From: Blasia pusilla
Lineage: Eukaryota; Marchantiophyta; Marchantiopsida; Blasiales
Reading direction: 5' to 3'
Length of the DNA: 64,000 bases
Assembly: GCA_050084515.1 (NCBI GenBank)
Contig: CM114271.1
Span: 806,001 to 870,000 of the forward strand
Shown piece after piece: positions 35,925 through 46,836 of the stretch; the stretch's first letter is position 1, and every line of letters begins with the position of its first letter. Below the pieces are notes generated by a model. That model saw only the letters and a list, made by a program, of their open reading frames with translations. It was not told the origin of the DNA and searched no databases. Made by a program: the position numbers and the translations under genes.

Positions 35925-36069
35925 CTCTGATTAATTATATTTTATTGAAAAATGTAAAATAAAATCTCATCAAAGTAGAAAACCTCTTGTCCACTTAATG
36001 AGGACAAGAGGTTTTCTACTTTGATGAGATTTTATTTCACATTTTTCAATAAAACATAATTAATCAGAG
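35925..36069. repeat. foldback palindrome, 68-bp arms with 9-nt loop
   Basis: Arms 35925-35992 and 36002-36069 are reverse complements with 66 of 68 bases matching; the loop is 35993-36001. Transcribed in either direction it would form a long near-perfect hairpin. It is probably a foldback transposon or MITE. Confidence 0.95.
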
Positions 36070-36226
36070 ATTTATTTTGGATAAAAGGGATTTATTTTAA
36101 ATGTACCATTTAAAATAAAATCTCCAGCAAAGTAGAAAATCTCTTGTCATCTATGAGGTTTTCTACTTTGATGGAGATTTATTTTAAATGTACCATTTAC
36201 TGAGATTTATTTTGGATAAAAGGGAT
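36067..36226. repeat. second foldback flanked by a 25-bp direct repeat
   Basis: The direct repeat GAGATTTATTTTGGATAAAA (extended to 25 bases) lies at 36067-36091 and 36202-36226. Between them is an imperfect palindrome centred near 36152 whose arms share the 'aaagtagaaaa-ctc' core with the larger foldback next door, so both belong to one family. Confidence 0.85.
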
Positions 36227-36779
36227 GGAAGTGAAAAATAAGAGGGGCTCACTTGGGGGGTTTTTCATGATTCTAACCCATTCAAATCTTCTATGAGTTC
36301 TACCTTGACCAAGTAAACTCATAGTGGGGACAAAAGAAATTAGTGTTAGCTCTTGGGTTGAATTTTCTTACTCGACATTCACACACTAATCCATTTCTAC
36401 AAAGTGTTTAGCGAACATAACTTTGGGGACATTGATCTAAATGTCATAAAATACAAACTTATGATTAAATTTTCTTGGGTAAATCATTCCGGATTGTATC
36501 CCTATTGCACCTTACCCCTTCAAAAGAACTAAAACATGTTGATTTCAATGTAAGATGCATGAAAATGGGGAGTAAGAGGTTCTTTTATTTTATTTTAAAT
36601 TGTCTTTATGGAATGCTCCACGAACTTAGTGGATAAACAAGTTTTCTATTTCCTTATGTCTTGTTAAAAAAATCCCTCTTTTCTTAATAGAAAATACAAA
36701 TCTTATACATACTACCTAGTAAACATGATGATGATGATAAGATATGTATACACACATAAACATGCATATTGTGCCAATT
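36227..36779. other. AT-rich intergenic, nothing recognised
   Basis: No gene, tRNA or repeat identified. Confidence 0.35.
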
Positions 36780-37021
36780 TTTCTCTTGGACATTCATATT
36801 TCATGAGTTTGAATCCTTTCACCCCCCTTCTCTCTCATCCCCCCACTTGCCTTCGAGATAAAAAATTTCTTGTTTCTTCCTCCTCTCACCTCCACTCCAT
36901 CCCGAATTATGGCCTTTCCTTGCTTTCCACCATTAACTATAAGTGTGGGCCCCACCTTTTGCAATTCATGTCCATGAACATGTCCAAACTTGTCCGTCCA
37001 TCTCCATTTTTGTGCAACCAT
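36780..37021 (+). mobile_element. MITE-like repeat copy
   Basis: Shares the pyrimidine block, the TATAAGTGTGGGCC word, the TCCATGAACATGTCC segment and the TTTTTGTGCAACCAT end with the 46312-46627 copy. The 5' end is diverged. Confidence 0.65.
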
Positions 37022-37029
37022 GTAGATGT

Positions 37030-37413
37030 GTTGTCTCATGCTCAAGAGGTTCAGCAAAGAGAGAATAAGCTCTCCAAGCTCAATCTCCTTGAGGTATACC
37101 CTCTCTCCCCAAGTCTTCACTTTCGTGACCTACGCATGCATGTTGTCAACTTGTCACTTGATCTTGAGTATACAATAGTGGTTCAAGAGCCATTTTTCAC
37201 AAATAGAAAGTCAAAGCTTACATAATTAGGCTACTTACCTAGAATAATAAGTTCCTCATATGATCTCCAAATGGGTCTACATGAAGGGTAAACCTATTTA
37301 GCAAGTTACTGTACTTCCCTATAGATCATCCACTAGAGTTTTTGTGCGACGCCATGGTCATTACCATGGCATCGCACAAAAACTCAATTTTCCACTATAA
37401 AAGATGTGACTAG
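37030..37413 (-). repeat. LTR fragment of the DNMT-gypsy family
   Basis: Aligns with 5810-6176: GTTCAGCAAAGAGAGAAT, CTTGAGGTATACC, AATAGAAAGTC, AATAAGTTCCTCA and the terminal AAAAGATGTGAC. It is a decayed solo fragment. Confidence 0.65.
37336..37385. repeat. short perfect-like hairpin in LTR fragment
   Basis: GAGTTTTTGTGCGACGCCATGG is followed by a 6-base loop and its reverse complement, with 21 of 22 bases pairing. It is absent from the LTR copy at 5741-6176. Confidence 0.9.
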
Positions 37414-37714
37414 GATATTTATCTCAACTTTCTCCTCTTTCGTTATCTCTCGTCAATTTTAGCTTCAATCTTCTTTGATGGATGCCCATTGTGAGGCTTC
37501 TTTTTAGAGAAACTATATTTGAAGTGGGTATGTCCATGGAGGTTTAAGCCCATATTCACTCCTACTTTGGGAAGAGGGTTGGCTCATGGGTGAGTGATCT
37601 CCAGGTCTCCCCCTCATTGTAGAATTTTATTTGAGTAGACTTATCTATGACGCAAGAGACTAAGTGGTAGTGGAAAACACGAAGTCATGTATCTTATACA
37701 ATAGTCACTTTCGG

Positions 37715-38100
37715 AACATGTGGTAGCACAAGGGAGATTCCTACACTGAATAATGGTAGGGAAAAACACTTAACTTTACAGTTGTCTTCGTGAAAGACAC
37801 TACTCAGTCCCATGCGCTAAAGAAAGGTCTGGTTAGCTATTGCGCCCCCATAATATAGACAAGGAGTCTCCATTGCTTTGAAGTATGCCCAACCCAATGT
37901 GCTTATGTAGTCGGCTTAGGTGGACTATAAGTCCTATTGTTGGTAGTCATGTTCATTTAATTTTTGTCGATAATGTTTATGATGTTGGGGAAATGAGATT
38001 TTAATGGGTTGCCCCATTCCGTCTCCCCCCTCCAATTGTGACATGGGAGACTCTTTCAATTCCCCCATTCTATTTTATTCATGTCCTCCATATACTTTCC
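37715..38100 (+). pseudogene. second, decayed copy of the retroelement C-terminal fragment
   Basis: Resembles 34750-35220: GTGGTAGCACAAGGGAGATT, the CAAGGAGTCTCCATTGCTTTG segment and the downstream GGCGGTT-like and CCCC-rich tail. Reading frame is broken throughout. Confidence 0.55.
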
Positions 38101-38123
38101 TTTCCTCTTCTCAATCCATCCAT

Positions 38124-38892
38124 CCAAGGCTCGGACAGTACCGGCATCCTTTGTAAAGGCTGCCGGCAGAAATGAAGATTTTCCGACAACCAGCTTTTAG
38201 GCCCGGGGACAAAACCGGAGAGGGAAGAGGTAGCGCCGGCAGTGAGAGTGCTGAAGTCTTGAACGCCGGCCAGATTTGACGGCCGGTTGGACTTTCCGCG
38301 CAGTGTAACGGGATGTATTCAAACCGCCAAGCATTTTTCCGACCGGAGGAAGGAGGTGCGGGCCGGCAGTGTCAAGAGGGTAGTGGACAAGGGGGAGTGT
38401 GCGAGTTCATCCGGCCGTCCCTTCTAGGGTGCGGATGATCGGAATCATCGGACGGCAAAGTGGGAACTTCGGGACTTGCGAGTCGGGGAGAGAGGGAGGG
38501 GGAGTAGGGTCGAGCCCGGTCGACCGTGTTCGTCTCATTTGCAAATGAGACCGTGTTCGACTTTTTTGCAGAAAATTCTCTCGAGCCTGCTCTCTCCTCC
38601 TGGTTGCTTTCTTTCTGCGGGCCGCGTGACTTGCGTCAGTGCTTTTTCGTGCAACCGCTGCAAATGGCTCGTTGTCGCTTTGGGCGCCATACCGCAAATG
38701 TCGCTCGCCGCCGTCTTGGGCGCCTAGGGATCGGACTCATCGGAGCTTCAGCCTTCTCGTTAATCTCTCAGCATTGCGGCAAAGACAGACAAGCACCCTC
38801 ATCGGCTCATCCTCATCGTGCTCTCTGTCTCAGACGCTGCCACAGTTCGGTGACCTTCGGAAGTTCGGATGCTGGTACTGTCCGAGCCTTGG
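38124..38892. repeat. inverted repeat pair, 26 bp, 770 bp apart
   Basis: CCAAGGCTCGGACAGTACCG... at 38124-38149 is matched by its reverse complement at 38867-38892 with one mismatch. A third, direct GCTCGGACAGTA is at about 39330. No target-site duplication is visible. Confidence 0.7.
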
Positions 38893-39250
38893 TCGTGAGA
38901 GAGGGAGGCAGGGGAGTAGGGGTCGAGCCCGGTCGACCGTGCTCAAGGCATTTGCCGCATTTGCAACCTTATGATGTTTTGCAGCAAATTCTGCTCTCTC
39001 CTCCCTGGCTACTCTCTCCCCGTGGCCGCATGACCCGCGTCTGGGCTTTCTCTTGCAGTCTGTGCTTTCTCTTGCAGCCCTGCTCGTCTGCTCGTCGTCG
39101 CCTTGGGCGCCTAGGGATCAAACTCATCGGAGCTTCAGCCTTCTCGTTAATCTCTCGGCATTGCGGCAAAGACAGACAAGCACCCTCATCGGCTCATCCT
39201 CATCGCGCTCTCTGTCTCAGACGCTGCCACAGTTCGGTGACCTTCAGTCC
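38480..39250 (+). repeat. tandem duplication, about 387-bp period
   Basis: Copy A (about 38480-38868) and copy B (about 38890-39250) share long identical stretches; CTTGGGCGCCTAGGGATC starts at 38715 and 39102, 387 bases apart. A third, degraded copy follows near 39375-39520 (GGGAGTAGGGGTCGA and TTGGGCGCC). Confidence 0.88.
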
Positions 39251-40042
39251 AGTCTGGTCCGGAAGCACAACTCACCCGACGCGAAAAGAGAATAAAGGCC
39301 TCACCGTACCTCTTCGGCATCCTCATCAGGGCTCGGACAGTAATTTTTAGAAGATTAGTTTTTTACATTTAGATCAAGGGAGTAGGGGTCGATTGTGCTA
39401 GAGGCATTTTATGAGTTGCAACTCATTTCGCTCTCTCTCCTCCTCGAATCTGAATGGTCGTGGCGCGATATTTGCTTACTCTCGCTTGTCTTGGGCGCCT
39501 TGTTGCTTGATTGCTCGTTCTTATTATGTTCGCTCAATCTTTGATTGCTCTCGCTGCTTTCGATCGCTAATTCACGCTGCTCCATGTTTGCAGATTGTAA
39601 AGCTTGCGACCACCGCACCGTGAGGTGTGAAAAAGTGGAAGAAATCGGACGAAATCGGCTGTCTCATCGACTTCGGGAGTTGGACAGCGAGTGTAACTCA
39701 CTCGAGTCTCGACGCTCATCCAAGCCTCATCCCTGCTATTAGGACTCAGGTTTTGGGACTCGGGGGAGAGAGTTGGGGAGACCCAAGACACACCTTGCAT
39801 TCTCCTCCTAATCGCCACTCGCTTATTTTCCTGTATTCTCTCAGGAGTTAGGGAGTTGGGGCCCGAGGGAGTAGGGGTCAGGGACTTGGGTTTTCGTTGC
39901 ACTCTTGTATCTCTCTCTCTCTCGCTCTTTGTTGAAGTTTTGGGAGCCTTTCATTGGTTTCAGAATTTCAGAAACCCTTGAAACCGTTTGAGCCTAAACC
40001 CTTTACAAAGGGTTTCAAAGTAGTGAACTCTCAAAGTTCCTT

Positions 40043-42305
40043 ATGGAGGATATTTCAGCCAACAATGCATGTAGGGGTAAGATACAAAAATCCCTTACTG
40101 ATATGGGGTTTATGAAGAGGACTGTTAGTGAACCAGCAGTAGAGACCAACTCATGTGAGGAGATAGATTCTCCTTCAGATCTTGCCTCTTCAAAGATAGA
40201 AGAGAACAACAGGCTTTGGAAAGACTCTTGGTATCAAGCTTTTGAATGGATTCAATTTGAGCCTCACACGGGGAGGGTATTCTATAAAGTGTGCAAGGAC
40301 TCAGGAGGGAAATCTGCATTTGCCACATCCGGAGCCATCAATGTGAAGATTTCTGCCTTCACAGACCATGGTAAATCCAAGGAACATAAAAAACTGGCTT
40401 GGGCTCAGTATAGTGGTAGAAAAACTCTCTGTAAAGCTATTGCAAGCACCAATAGAAAGCGTGATTTAGCGGTGCTTAATCTTTTTCGAGGAGCATACTT
40501 CATGGCTAAGTATAATATTGCATTTTCCTCATTCCCTGGTCTCTGTACATTACTCAAATCTGGATATATGATGCTCACAAAATCGATGTATCAGGATGAC
40601 AAGACATGTGCACATATGATAACATGTATTAGTTTGGTAATTCAAAGATTGCTTCTAGCTAGGGTTAGACTTAGTCCCTTTTACGGAATAATGGTAGATT
40701 AATCCACTGACATATCAGTAACAGGACACCTCGTTGCCTTTGTCACTTACCTTGATGAAGGTCAAGTGTGCACCTCCTTCTTAGGATTGATCAAGGTTGA
40801 GAACAAGGATGCCGAGTCCATTTCAGATTGTTTAGTATGCTTACTTAGGGAATGGGAATTGAATTTTGAGAAGATGGTTGGTTTTGGGTCTGATGGGGCC
40901 AACACTATGGTAGGTAGTAGGAATGGGGTAAGTGCGCGTTTGAAGAGGAATGTTAACCCTTACATGACAAGCGTCCATTGTGTGGCACACCGGACAAACT
41001 TAGCTGCTCTTGCAAAGCACAAGAAAGAGCCCAGGTGCAAGGAACTTAGTGATGAGGTTGATAACATTTTGAATTCTGTTGCATTTTATTTCAAGAAGAG
41101 TTCTAAGAGGAAGTCTGGTCTCTCTTCTCTACAAGAGGAGCTACACGATTCTAGGAAAGTCATGAAACGGTATCGGAAGGTCGATGGCTTAGCGGTGGCA
41201 AGCCGTTACCTCTTTATGTGATAGTTTAGAATCGGTCATGGTCTACTTCTCTCTTTGTGAATCGAGGGAAGATGATGGGGTAGCTTCACATCTTCTAAAG
41301 AGGTTAAAGTCCTTCAAAATGATTTACATTTTATACTTTCTCGGCCGACATCCTTAATTCTATGGCAATGTTGAGCAAGTTATTCGGATGAAGTTTGTTG
41401 ATATATCTAGCGTTGCTTCTATTGTTGATGAGATAGCACATGTTAGAATGAATTATGTACATGAAAGTGTAGATATGAATGCCTATCTCATTTCTCAATC
41501 TAGGTTTTCATCTCCTTCCGAACTATGGTCCTAGTGATGGATATCTCAGCGCTTGCAATCAGAGATAAGGGTTCTTTCTTTCATTCAATCCAAATGGATA
41601 GGGATGTGACAGAAAGGATTTAGAAGAAGCTTTTTTTTTTCCGGAGGAATTTTCTTTGAGGCCATATGTGTAGCTTTGCAAGAAAGGTTTGAAGACAATA
41701 ACATCATTGGAGGTTTTAAGATCCTCAATCCATCCCAAATGCCTTCTACCATATCTAGTTTAAGAGATTGGGGTGTGAGAGACTTGGAAATGTTGAGCTC
41801 TTTCTATGGGAGGAAAAAACCTTGCATGGCGGGGTGAAAAAGCCTATTCTAGATGGTGCACCCTCAAGAATGAATTCTTGGCCTTCAAGATTCAAAGCCA
41901 TGATGAGAATGGAAGGAGAAGTCCTTCAAGGACTTATGGTGTATGGTAAGTGGTAGTCCGATCGTGAAGGCTAAGTATGCTAATCTCTGTATTTTAGGTG
42001 ATATAGCTAGAGTCCAATGTGTATCAACAACATCATGTGAGAGAGCTTTTAGCATTCAGAATGTCATTAAGAATAGGTTAAGAAATAGCTTAACCTCTTA
42101 TCACTTGGAAGCTTTGCTGAGGGTTAACATGGAGGGTCCAAAGGAGAATTTTGATGTGGATAAGGTCCTCATTTCTGCTATGGACACATGGAAACAATCA
42201 AAGGAATACAGATTTGTATATGCTAATCCAGAGTTGTACATTGTTCCTCCCGTTGAACTTGAAGCTGCTGAGGAAGGTGAGCTTAATCCTGACCTTTCAT
42301 CCTAG
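40043..42305 (+). pseudogene. hAT transposase with TTF-type zinc finger (ZNF862-like), dead
   Basis: The frame at 40043-40702 has a TTF-type finger region (FYKVCKDSG, then DHGKSKEHKK), in which the first expected Cys of the CXXC pair is Tyr. It stops at a TAA (40700-40702) exactly after IMVD, where family members have D-E-S-T-D. The frame goes on beyond the stop through STDISVTGHLVAFVTYLDEG and reaches GFGSDGANTMVGSRNGVSARL and HCVAHRTNLAAL, core hAT motifs. The middle (41220-41770) has several stops and frameshifts. The C-terminal dimerisation domain is readable at 41943-42305 (TTSCERAFSIQNVIKNRLRN). Without the conserved Cys and with the breaks it cannot act. Confidence 0.88.
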
Positions 42306-42412
42306 TTTCTCTATGACTTCATTTCATTTTGCAAATGCTTTTACTAGTTATTTATTTTCTGTAGTCAAACCCCTCCTACAAAGAAAGTTCATTTTATGAA
42401 TACTCCTTGTAG

Positions 42413-42602
42413 GAAGGGTTCTTAGCACCTCTGGCCCCCAACTGGTAGGGGGAATTCTGGTTCAACTCCAGCCAGAGGTAATGAGGAGGTGAGCTGGAAG
42501 GCTAAGAAGGGTTCTTAGCACCTCTGGCCCCCAATTGGGAGGGGGAATTCTGGTTCAACTCCAGCCAGAGGTAAAAAAATGAGGAGGTGAGCTGAGAAGG
42601 CT
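42413..42602 (+). repeat. tandem pair of tRNA-like 93-bp units with Pol III B-box
   Basis: Units start at 42413 and 42506. Each has a 53-base segment (42427-42479 and 42520-42572) that can fold with an 8-bp outer stem ACCTCTGG/CCAGAGGT, a CCCCC/GGGGG hairpin and a CTGG-TTCAACT-CCAG arm. The last contains GGTTCAACTCC, an exact Pol III B-box (42459-42469, 42552-42562). TGGC-CCCCAACTGG upstream resembles an A-box. The bases that differ within the fold lie in a loop. It could be a SINE head or a D-armless tRNA relic; it is not a standard tRNA. Confidence 0.6.
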
Positions 42603-43955
42603 AATAACCAGAACTAGACTGAAAGGTAGAAAATCTGACAGCAAAAAACTGGCATGCCATTTCCAAGCCCATAGAAAAACTGGTGATTCAAATTACATGC
42701 AAGAAATAGCCTGAGAAGGGAAAAAATCTTGGGCAAAAACCTGACAAGGTAAAAACTTTTAGGGGGTTGGCTGGGGCATATTTCAGAAAACCTAAATGAT
42801 TCAAATAGTCCCGGTAAAAAACTGACATACTAAAAATAACTGTCCTCATGACCTTGGAACTCAAGAACTTCTTAAATCTCCCTTCTATGATTTATTTTAT
42901 TCTTATTCTATTCACCTCCTCAATAAAGATTCAAAGATTGTACTTTAATCTTATTCCCTTATTCCAATTCTATTAACCCTCCCATTAAGATTCAAAGAAA
43001 CGGATCTCAAGACAATACCGTACGATCAACACTGTGAGAACTCAAAGTGTGTTACAGTTACACTGTGGAACCGAACCGAAGCCGAACGCAAAGATATGGA
43101 CGGACAAACTGGAGGTGACTGAACTTGACAGAGTGAGAAAATACTCTGACAGTACTCACTATTTAAGAGTACAGTACGAAACAGTACAGTTCTGAACTGG
43201 ACTGAATTGAAGTGAACTGCGAAGTTCAAACTGCAGTTTTCCGGTTGAACGACTGACAGACAAACGAAATAACTGCAGCTCTAGTTTGTCTCCTAAGAAG
43301 CGATCGCAAAAGCAAAAGCGAAAATCGCGTTCTCCTTTTGAATGGCGATCACCGACCAAGTGGTTCCCGGAAGGTGATAGCCGTGATCTTCAGGTGGAGA
43401 AGAGGGTCCGAGTTAGACTTAACCACATGCCATGGTCACAAACAAACTCTCCATCCCCGTTATCAAACTTCACTCTCTCACTCTTCCCACACTCTTTTAA
43501 GGGTGTATTAGGGCGTTTCAAATTTGTGTCCGCAGGTTTGGACGTCTTGTCCTTATTTTTACTTATGGTTTTACGGCTGGTCAGGTGCGGGGTGCCGAAA
43601 GAGGTAGACGTTTGCCTCTTACGGCCATACGTAGAGACATGTTCCCCCACTTTTTACTTCATATCATGAGAAAAATATGGAACGTGATAAAATGAGATAC
43701 CCTATGGCGTAAAGGAGTACCGCCCTTCTTTTACAGTCAATATCCTAAGATTAATTAAAGTCAATTAATGCATCATGTGTACATTAATTGGAGGATACAA
43801 TTTTTTGAAGTTGCTCTTGTGTTGATGCAGTTTGACACGTTTCACTAAACTTCCCTCAAAATTATTTTTGTCACTTAGCAGGGTATGAAAATTGGTGAAG
43901 AGAGTGAAGTTATTAATGAGGGGCCGTGCATCACAGGGTCCTTTGCGGGTCCTAA
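42603..43955. other. unassigned; one basic reading frame
   Basis: 43286-43669 opens 127 codons with a Lys/Arg-rich start, unlike any family I recognise. 43020-43280 contains many GAACTG/CAGTAC words of low complexity. No gene is supported. Confidence 0.3.
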
Positions 43956-43959
43956 CTAG
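43916..43959 (+). repeat. Helitron-like 3' terminus
   Basis: GCCGTGCATCACAGGG followed by GGGTCCTAACTAG and T; the last 13 bases nearly match the end of the 24266-24446 element. The 5' end was not found. Confidence 0.5.
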
Positions 43960-46049
43960 TACAACATATGCCTACAGAAAATAGATGCAATACTTTTAAG
44001 TTGTCTTGGTTGATAGCAAGAACTAATTGACCTTTCCAATTTCTTGGGAACCATGGGGGTTGGGACCTTCATGAGACTTTCAAAGCCTTAAGGATATGGT
44101 CACCTTGAATGTAATGACGTAATGCTACTAGCTTTAGGTTGGAAAAGATGCTTTCTCAAATCGACAAAAAAGGGTTTTTTATTCCAACTTTTTTCTCTCA
44201 AGAGTTTGCAAAAAATTTCCACCCATAAAGAAAATACGAGGTCTCAATAAAAAGTGGGTGATGGAAAACCAATCTGGAATACAAAAAAAGGGGGGAGGGA
44301 CTTAAAGAGTCTAGTCCGTGAAGGCCAAAACCGGCCCAGAATTAGCAAAAGGGGGCATCCCCTTATCAGATAAACTCACCAACTCTTGCATCCCTATAAA
44401 AGGGATGCATGAGTTTTAAGTTATCCTTGCACTTGGCTAATAATGGGAATAAGGGCGGGAACCACTCTAACTTGCTATTTTCTTGGGAACCCTAAGGGTT
44501 GTGATCTCCACAAAGCCTTGAGGACATAGTCACTTTGAATGTGAAGGCACGACACTCCTAATGTTAACTTGGAAAAGAAACTTTCTAAATCTGCAAGCCT
44601 ACATATTTTTATTTCGAACTTTCTTTATCAAGAGTTTGTGAGTAGGAGAATGTTGTGGCAATTGAGATGAAAATTAATAAATTATGCCCATGTCAATGGG
44701 ATAGTAAATTTTGTAACTTTTACACACTCACCTCTACGAGCATGGAGAATTCCTTCACTCCTACGCAAAAGGCTATCCCTCAATTATCACTTTCTACTAT
44801 TTAATGGAACATATTGATAGCATTAATGTAGATTTCCCATATTTTCTTATTCTAATAGCATGCAAATAATACAACTATAATCTTCTATTATATAGTGTAA
44901 TTTTATATTTATATTATTATTGTAGAGATTTTCTTTGATTCTCAAACATTCTTCTTCTTGACACTTGGCCCTTCCAATCAATAGGATCGTTTGATCTCTC
45001 GACTAATAAAATCATTCAAATTGGAATTAAGAAGAGAATAAAAATTTTTGAGGGTTAATTAAATTATTAGTCATAGGGTACTTTAAATTATCCCAGGCAT
45101 CATATGGGCATCCACTAATATTATTGATAAGGATACATGATTTTTTTATTTGAAATTTGTAAATGGACAATAAGAAGATGCTCAAAATATGCACCAATTT
45201 CTTTCATAAGTGGTTTAACTATTAATTAATAATTGACATCTATGCGATGCCCATGTTAATTATGGGTAGTTAAATTATCCATCATTATTGTAAAAGTGTG
45301 ACTAATGACGTAATCAACCCCTAAAATTGTTAACCGACCTCTTAAATCCAACTTGATTTTTTACCACCTCTTTATTTGACACTTGGGATGAAGAGGTGGT
45401 CAAAAGGCAAGAGGGAATTCTCCCATAATAATATAGATAGTACATACACTCCCATTTTCATTATTAACAATACATCATTTTTTGATATGTAAAATCTCTT
45501 TTTCTTGATATATATAACAATGAGGCAATAAGAAAATATTTTCACAACACAAGAAATAGGAAAATATTTTTATGAGTAATATGATTATTAACTTTGTGCA
45601 TAGTCTAGACTCTACACTAGTAATTTTAGGAGGGAGAAGCCTCATTTCTTCTCTCCAGTAATTTAAGATACGTGGTCCTATACATTGCCCATTCGAAAAT
45701 CATTCTTAAAATGAAAATAAAATTTATTTTCCAATGACAAAGAAAGACTGATTTTGCATCAATGTAATGTAATTTTTCTGTGATGAAATATCTCTATCAA
45801 TAATATGGATAATTCAACCAACAATTAATCAAACTAGCCACAAGTTCATATAACTCGTCCAATAATGATGCACATGGAAGATCCTTGACAGTGAGTGTTT
45901 CACAACATACACATTGTCATCAACTATAAGCACAAATGCAAAAGATATCATACTCACTCATGGCATTTGAACATTGAAACCATAGTGTACCAAAATATCT
46001 CCAATAAATCAAGATTACTCGAAATTCTCTCACAAACTCTATCTCTCTC
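43960..46049. other. AT-rich intergenic with a probable decayed mini-Helitron
   Basis: At 45225-45437 (minus strand) the sequence starts TCTATATTATTATGGGAGA after an A and runs to a GGGCATCGCAT-type end, similar to the 33884-34063 stretch, but lacks a clean CTAG. Otherwise nothing recognised. Confidence 0.35.
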
Positions 46050-46836
46050 TCATGTCAATTTTCAAACTAAACCCACACTCTTAATGAGAGGCTTGGATTA
46101 CTCATAAGGCAAGGAGGACCATAGCTCCAGCGCCTCATACTAACATATTCAACAAAGAGAGAAAGAGCCTCAAAGCTCCCTCTCTTTGGGTATACTCCCT
46201 TCCCTCTAAGCCTCTCCCAAGCTCTCTCCATGGTAACACTCGCGGATTACCTCCTTTGCTCTTGACATATTATAGAGGTTCAAGGGCCACTTCCCAAAGT
46301 AGAAAATCAACAAGGTTGCATGTGGACAAAGTTTGTGTCTACGGACACATCCACGTCCGTGGACTTATGTCCATCCTATGGAAGGACTTGTCCATATGGG
46401 CAACATCTTTCCCTTCTTTATCATCCCCCCTATTTGCCTCTATGTTCCGTACTTTCTCATTTCTTCCTTCCTCCACCTCCATTACCTCCCCTTTTATTGT
46501 CGCGCCCGCCCCTACCTTGCCTTCCACCACGTACTATAAGTATGGGCCCCATCCCTTGCAATGCATGTCCACACTTTTGCGTCCATATCTGCCCAAGGGA
46601 CGGAGTTGTCATTTTTTGTGCAACCATGAAAGTCAACTCTACTTAAAATATAAACTTACGTGAAGTAATAAGTTTCTCTATATAGCTTCAAATGAGCCAC
46701 GACGAAGGGAAAACTGGCTCTTTGAGGTTACCCAAAGCCTTAGCATGTCATCCTTGAATCCTCAACCTCCTAAGGCTGTGCGCCAATCTCCTTGAAAATG
46801 CTCTACCAAAACTCGTTGATCTATCCTAAAAGGAGG
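46050..46836 (-). repeat. LTR fragment of the DNMT-gypsy family, split by a MITE
   Basis: Matches 5741-6176 on both sides of an inserted MITE (46312-46627). Landmarks are CTTAATGAGAGGCTTGG, CAAAGAGAGAAAG, CTCTCCATGGTAAC, then after the MITE AAATGAGCC, CCTTAGCATGTCATCCT and GATCTATCCTAAAAGGAGGGACA. Confidence 0.75.
46312..46627 (+). mobile_element. MITE-like element, 316 bp, inserted in an LTR
   Basis: Termini AAGGTTGCATGT and TTGTGCAACCAT are imperfect inverted repeats. Because the flanking sequence is a recognisable LTR, the borders can be set. TCAAC occurs on both sides and may be a target duplication. Interior: inverted GTCCGTGGAC-type words and a pyrimidine-rich centre, no coding capacity. 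Confidence 0.75.

Larger units (their letters stand above)
38101..40042. other. GC-rich region upstream of the hAT remnant, with duplications
   Basis: No recognised protein. Contains the tandem duplication and inverted repeat listed separately. A CAGGGCTCGGACAGTA sequence at 39327 has the look of a hAT terminus but no matching end was found beyond 42305. Confidence 0.4.

Noticed and set aside
35925-36226. CRISPR-like array of repeats
   Set aside because: The repeats are inverted foldbacks, not regularly spaced direct repeats, and the genome is a plant's.
38526-39350. 274-codon plus-strand frame
   Set aside because: It is made of two copies of the 387-bp duplication, which keeps frame by chance of length. 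No domain, and the composition is that of GC-rich repeat.
42427-42572. Standard tRNA genes
   Set aside because: The units lack a D-arm and a normal-length anticodon arm, so they were called tRNA-like repeats only.
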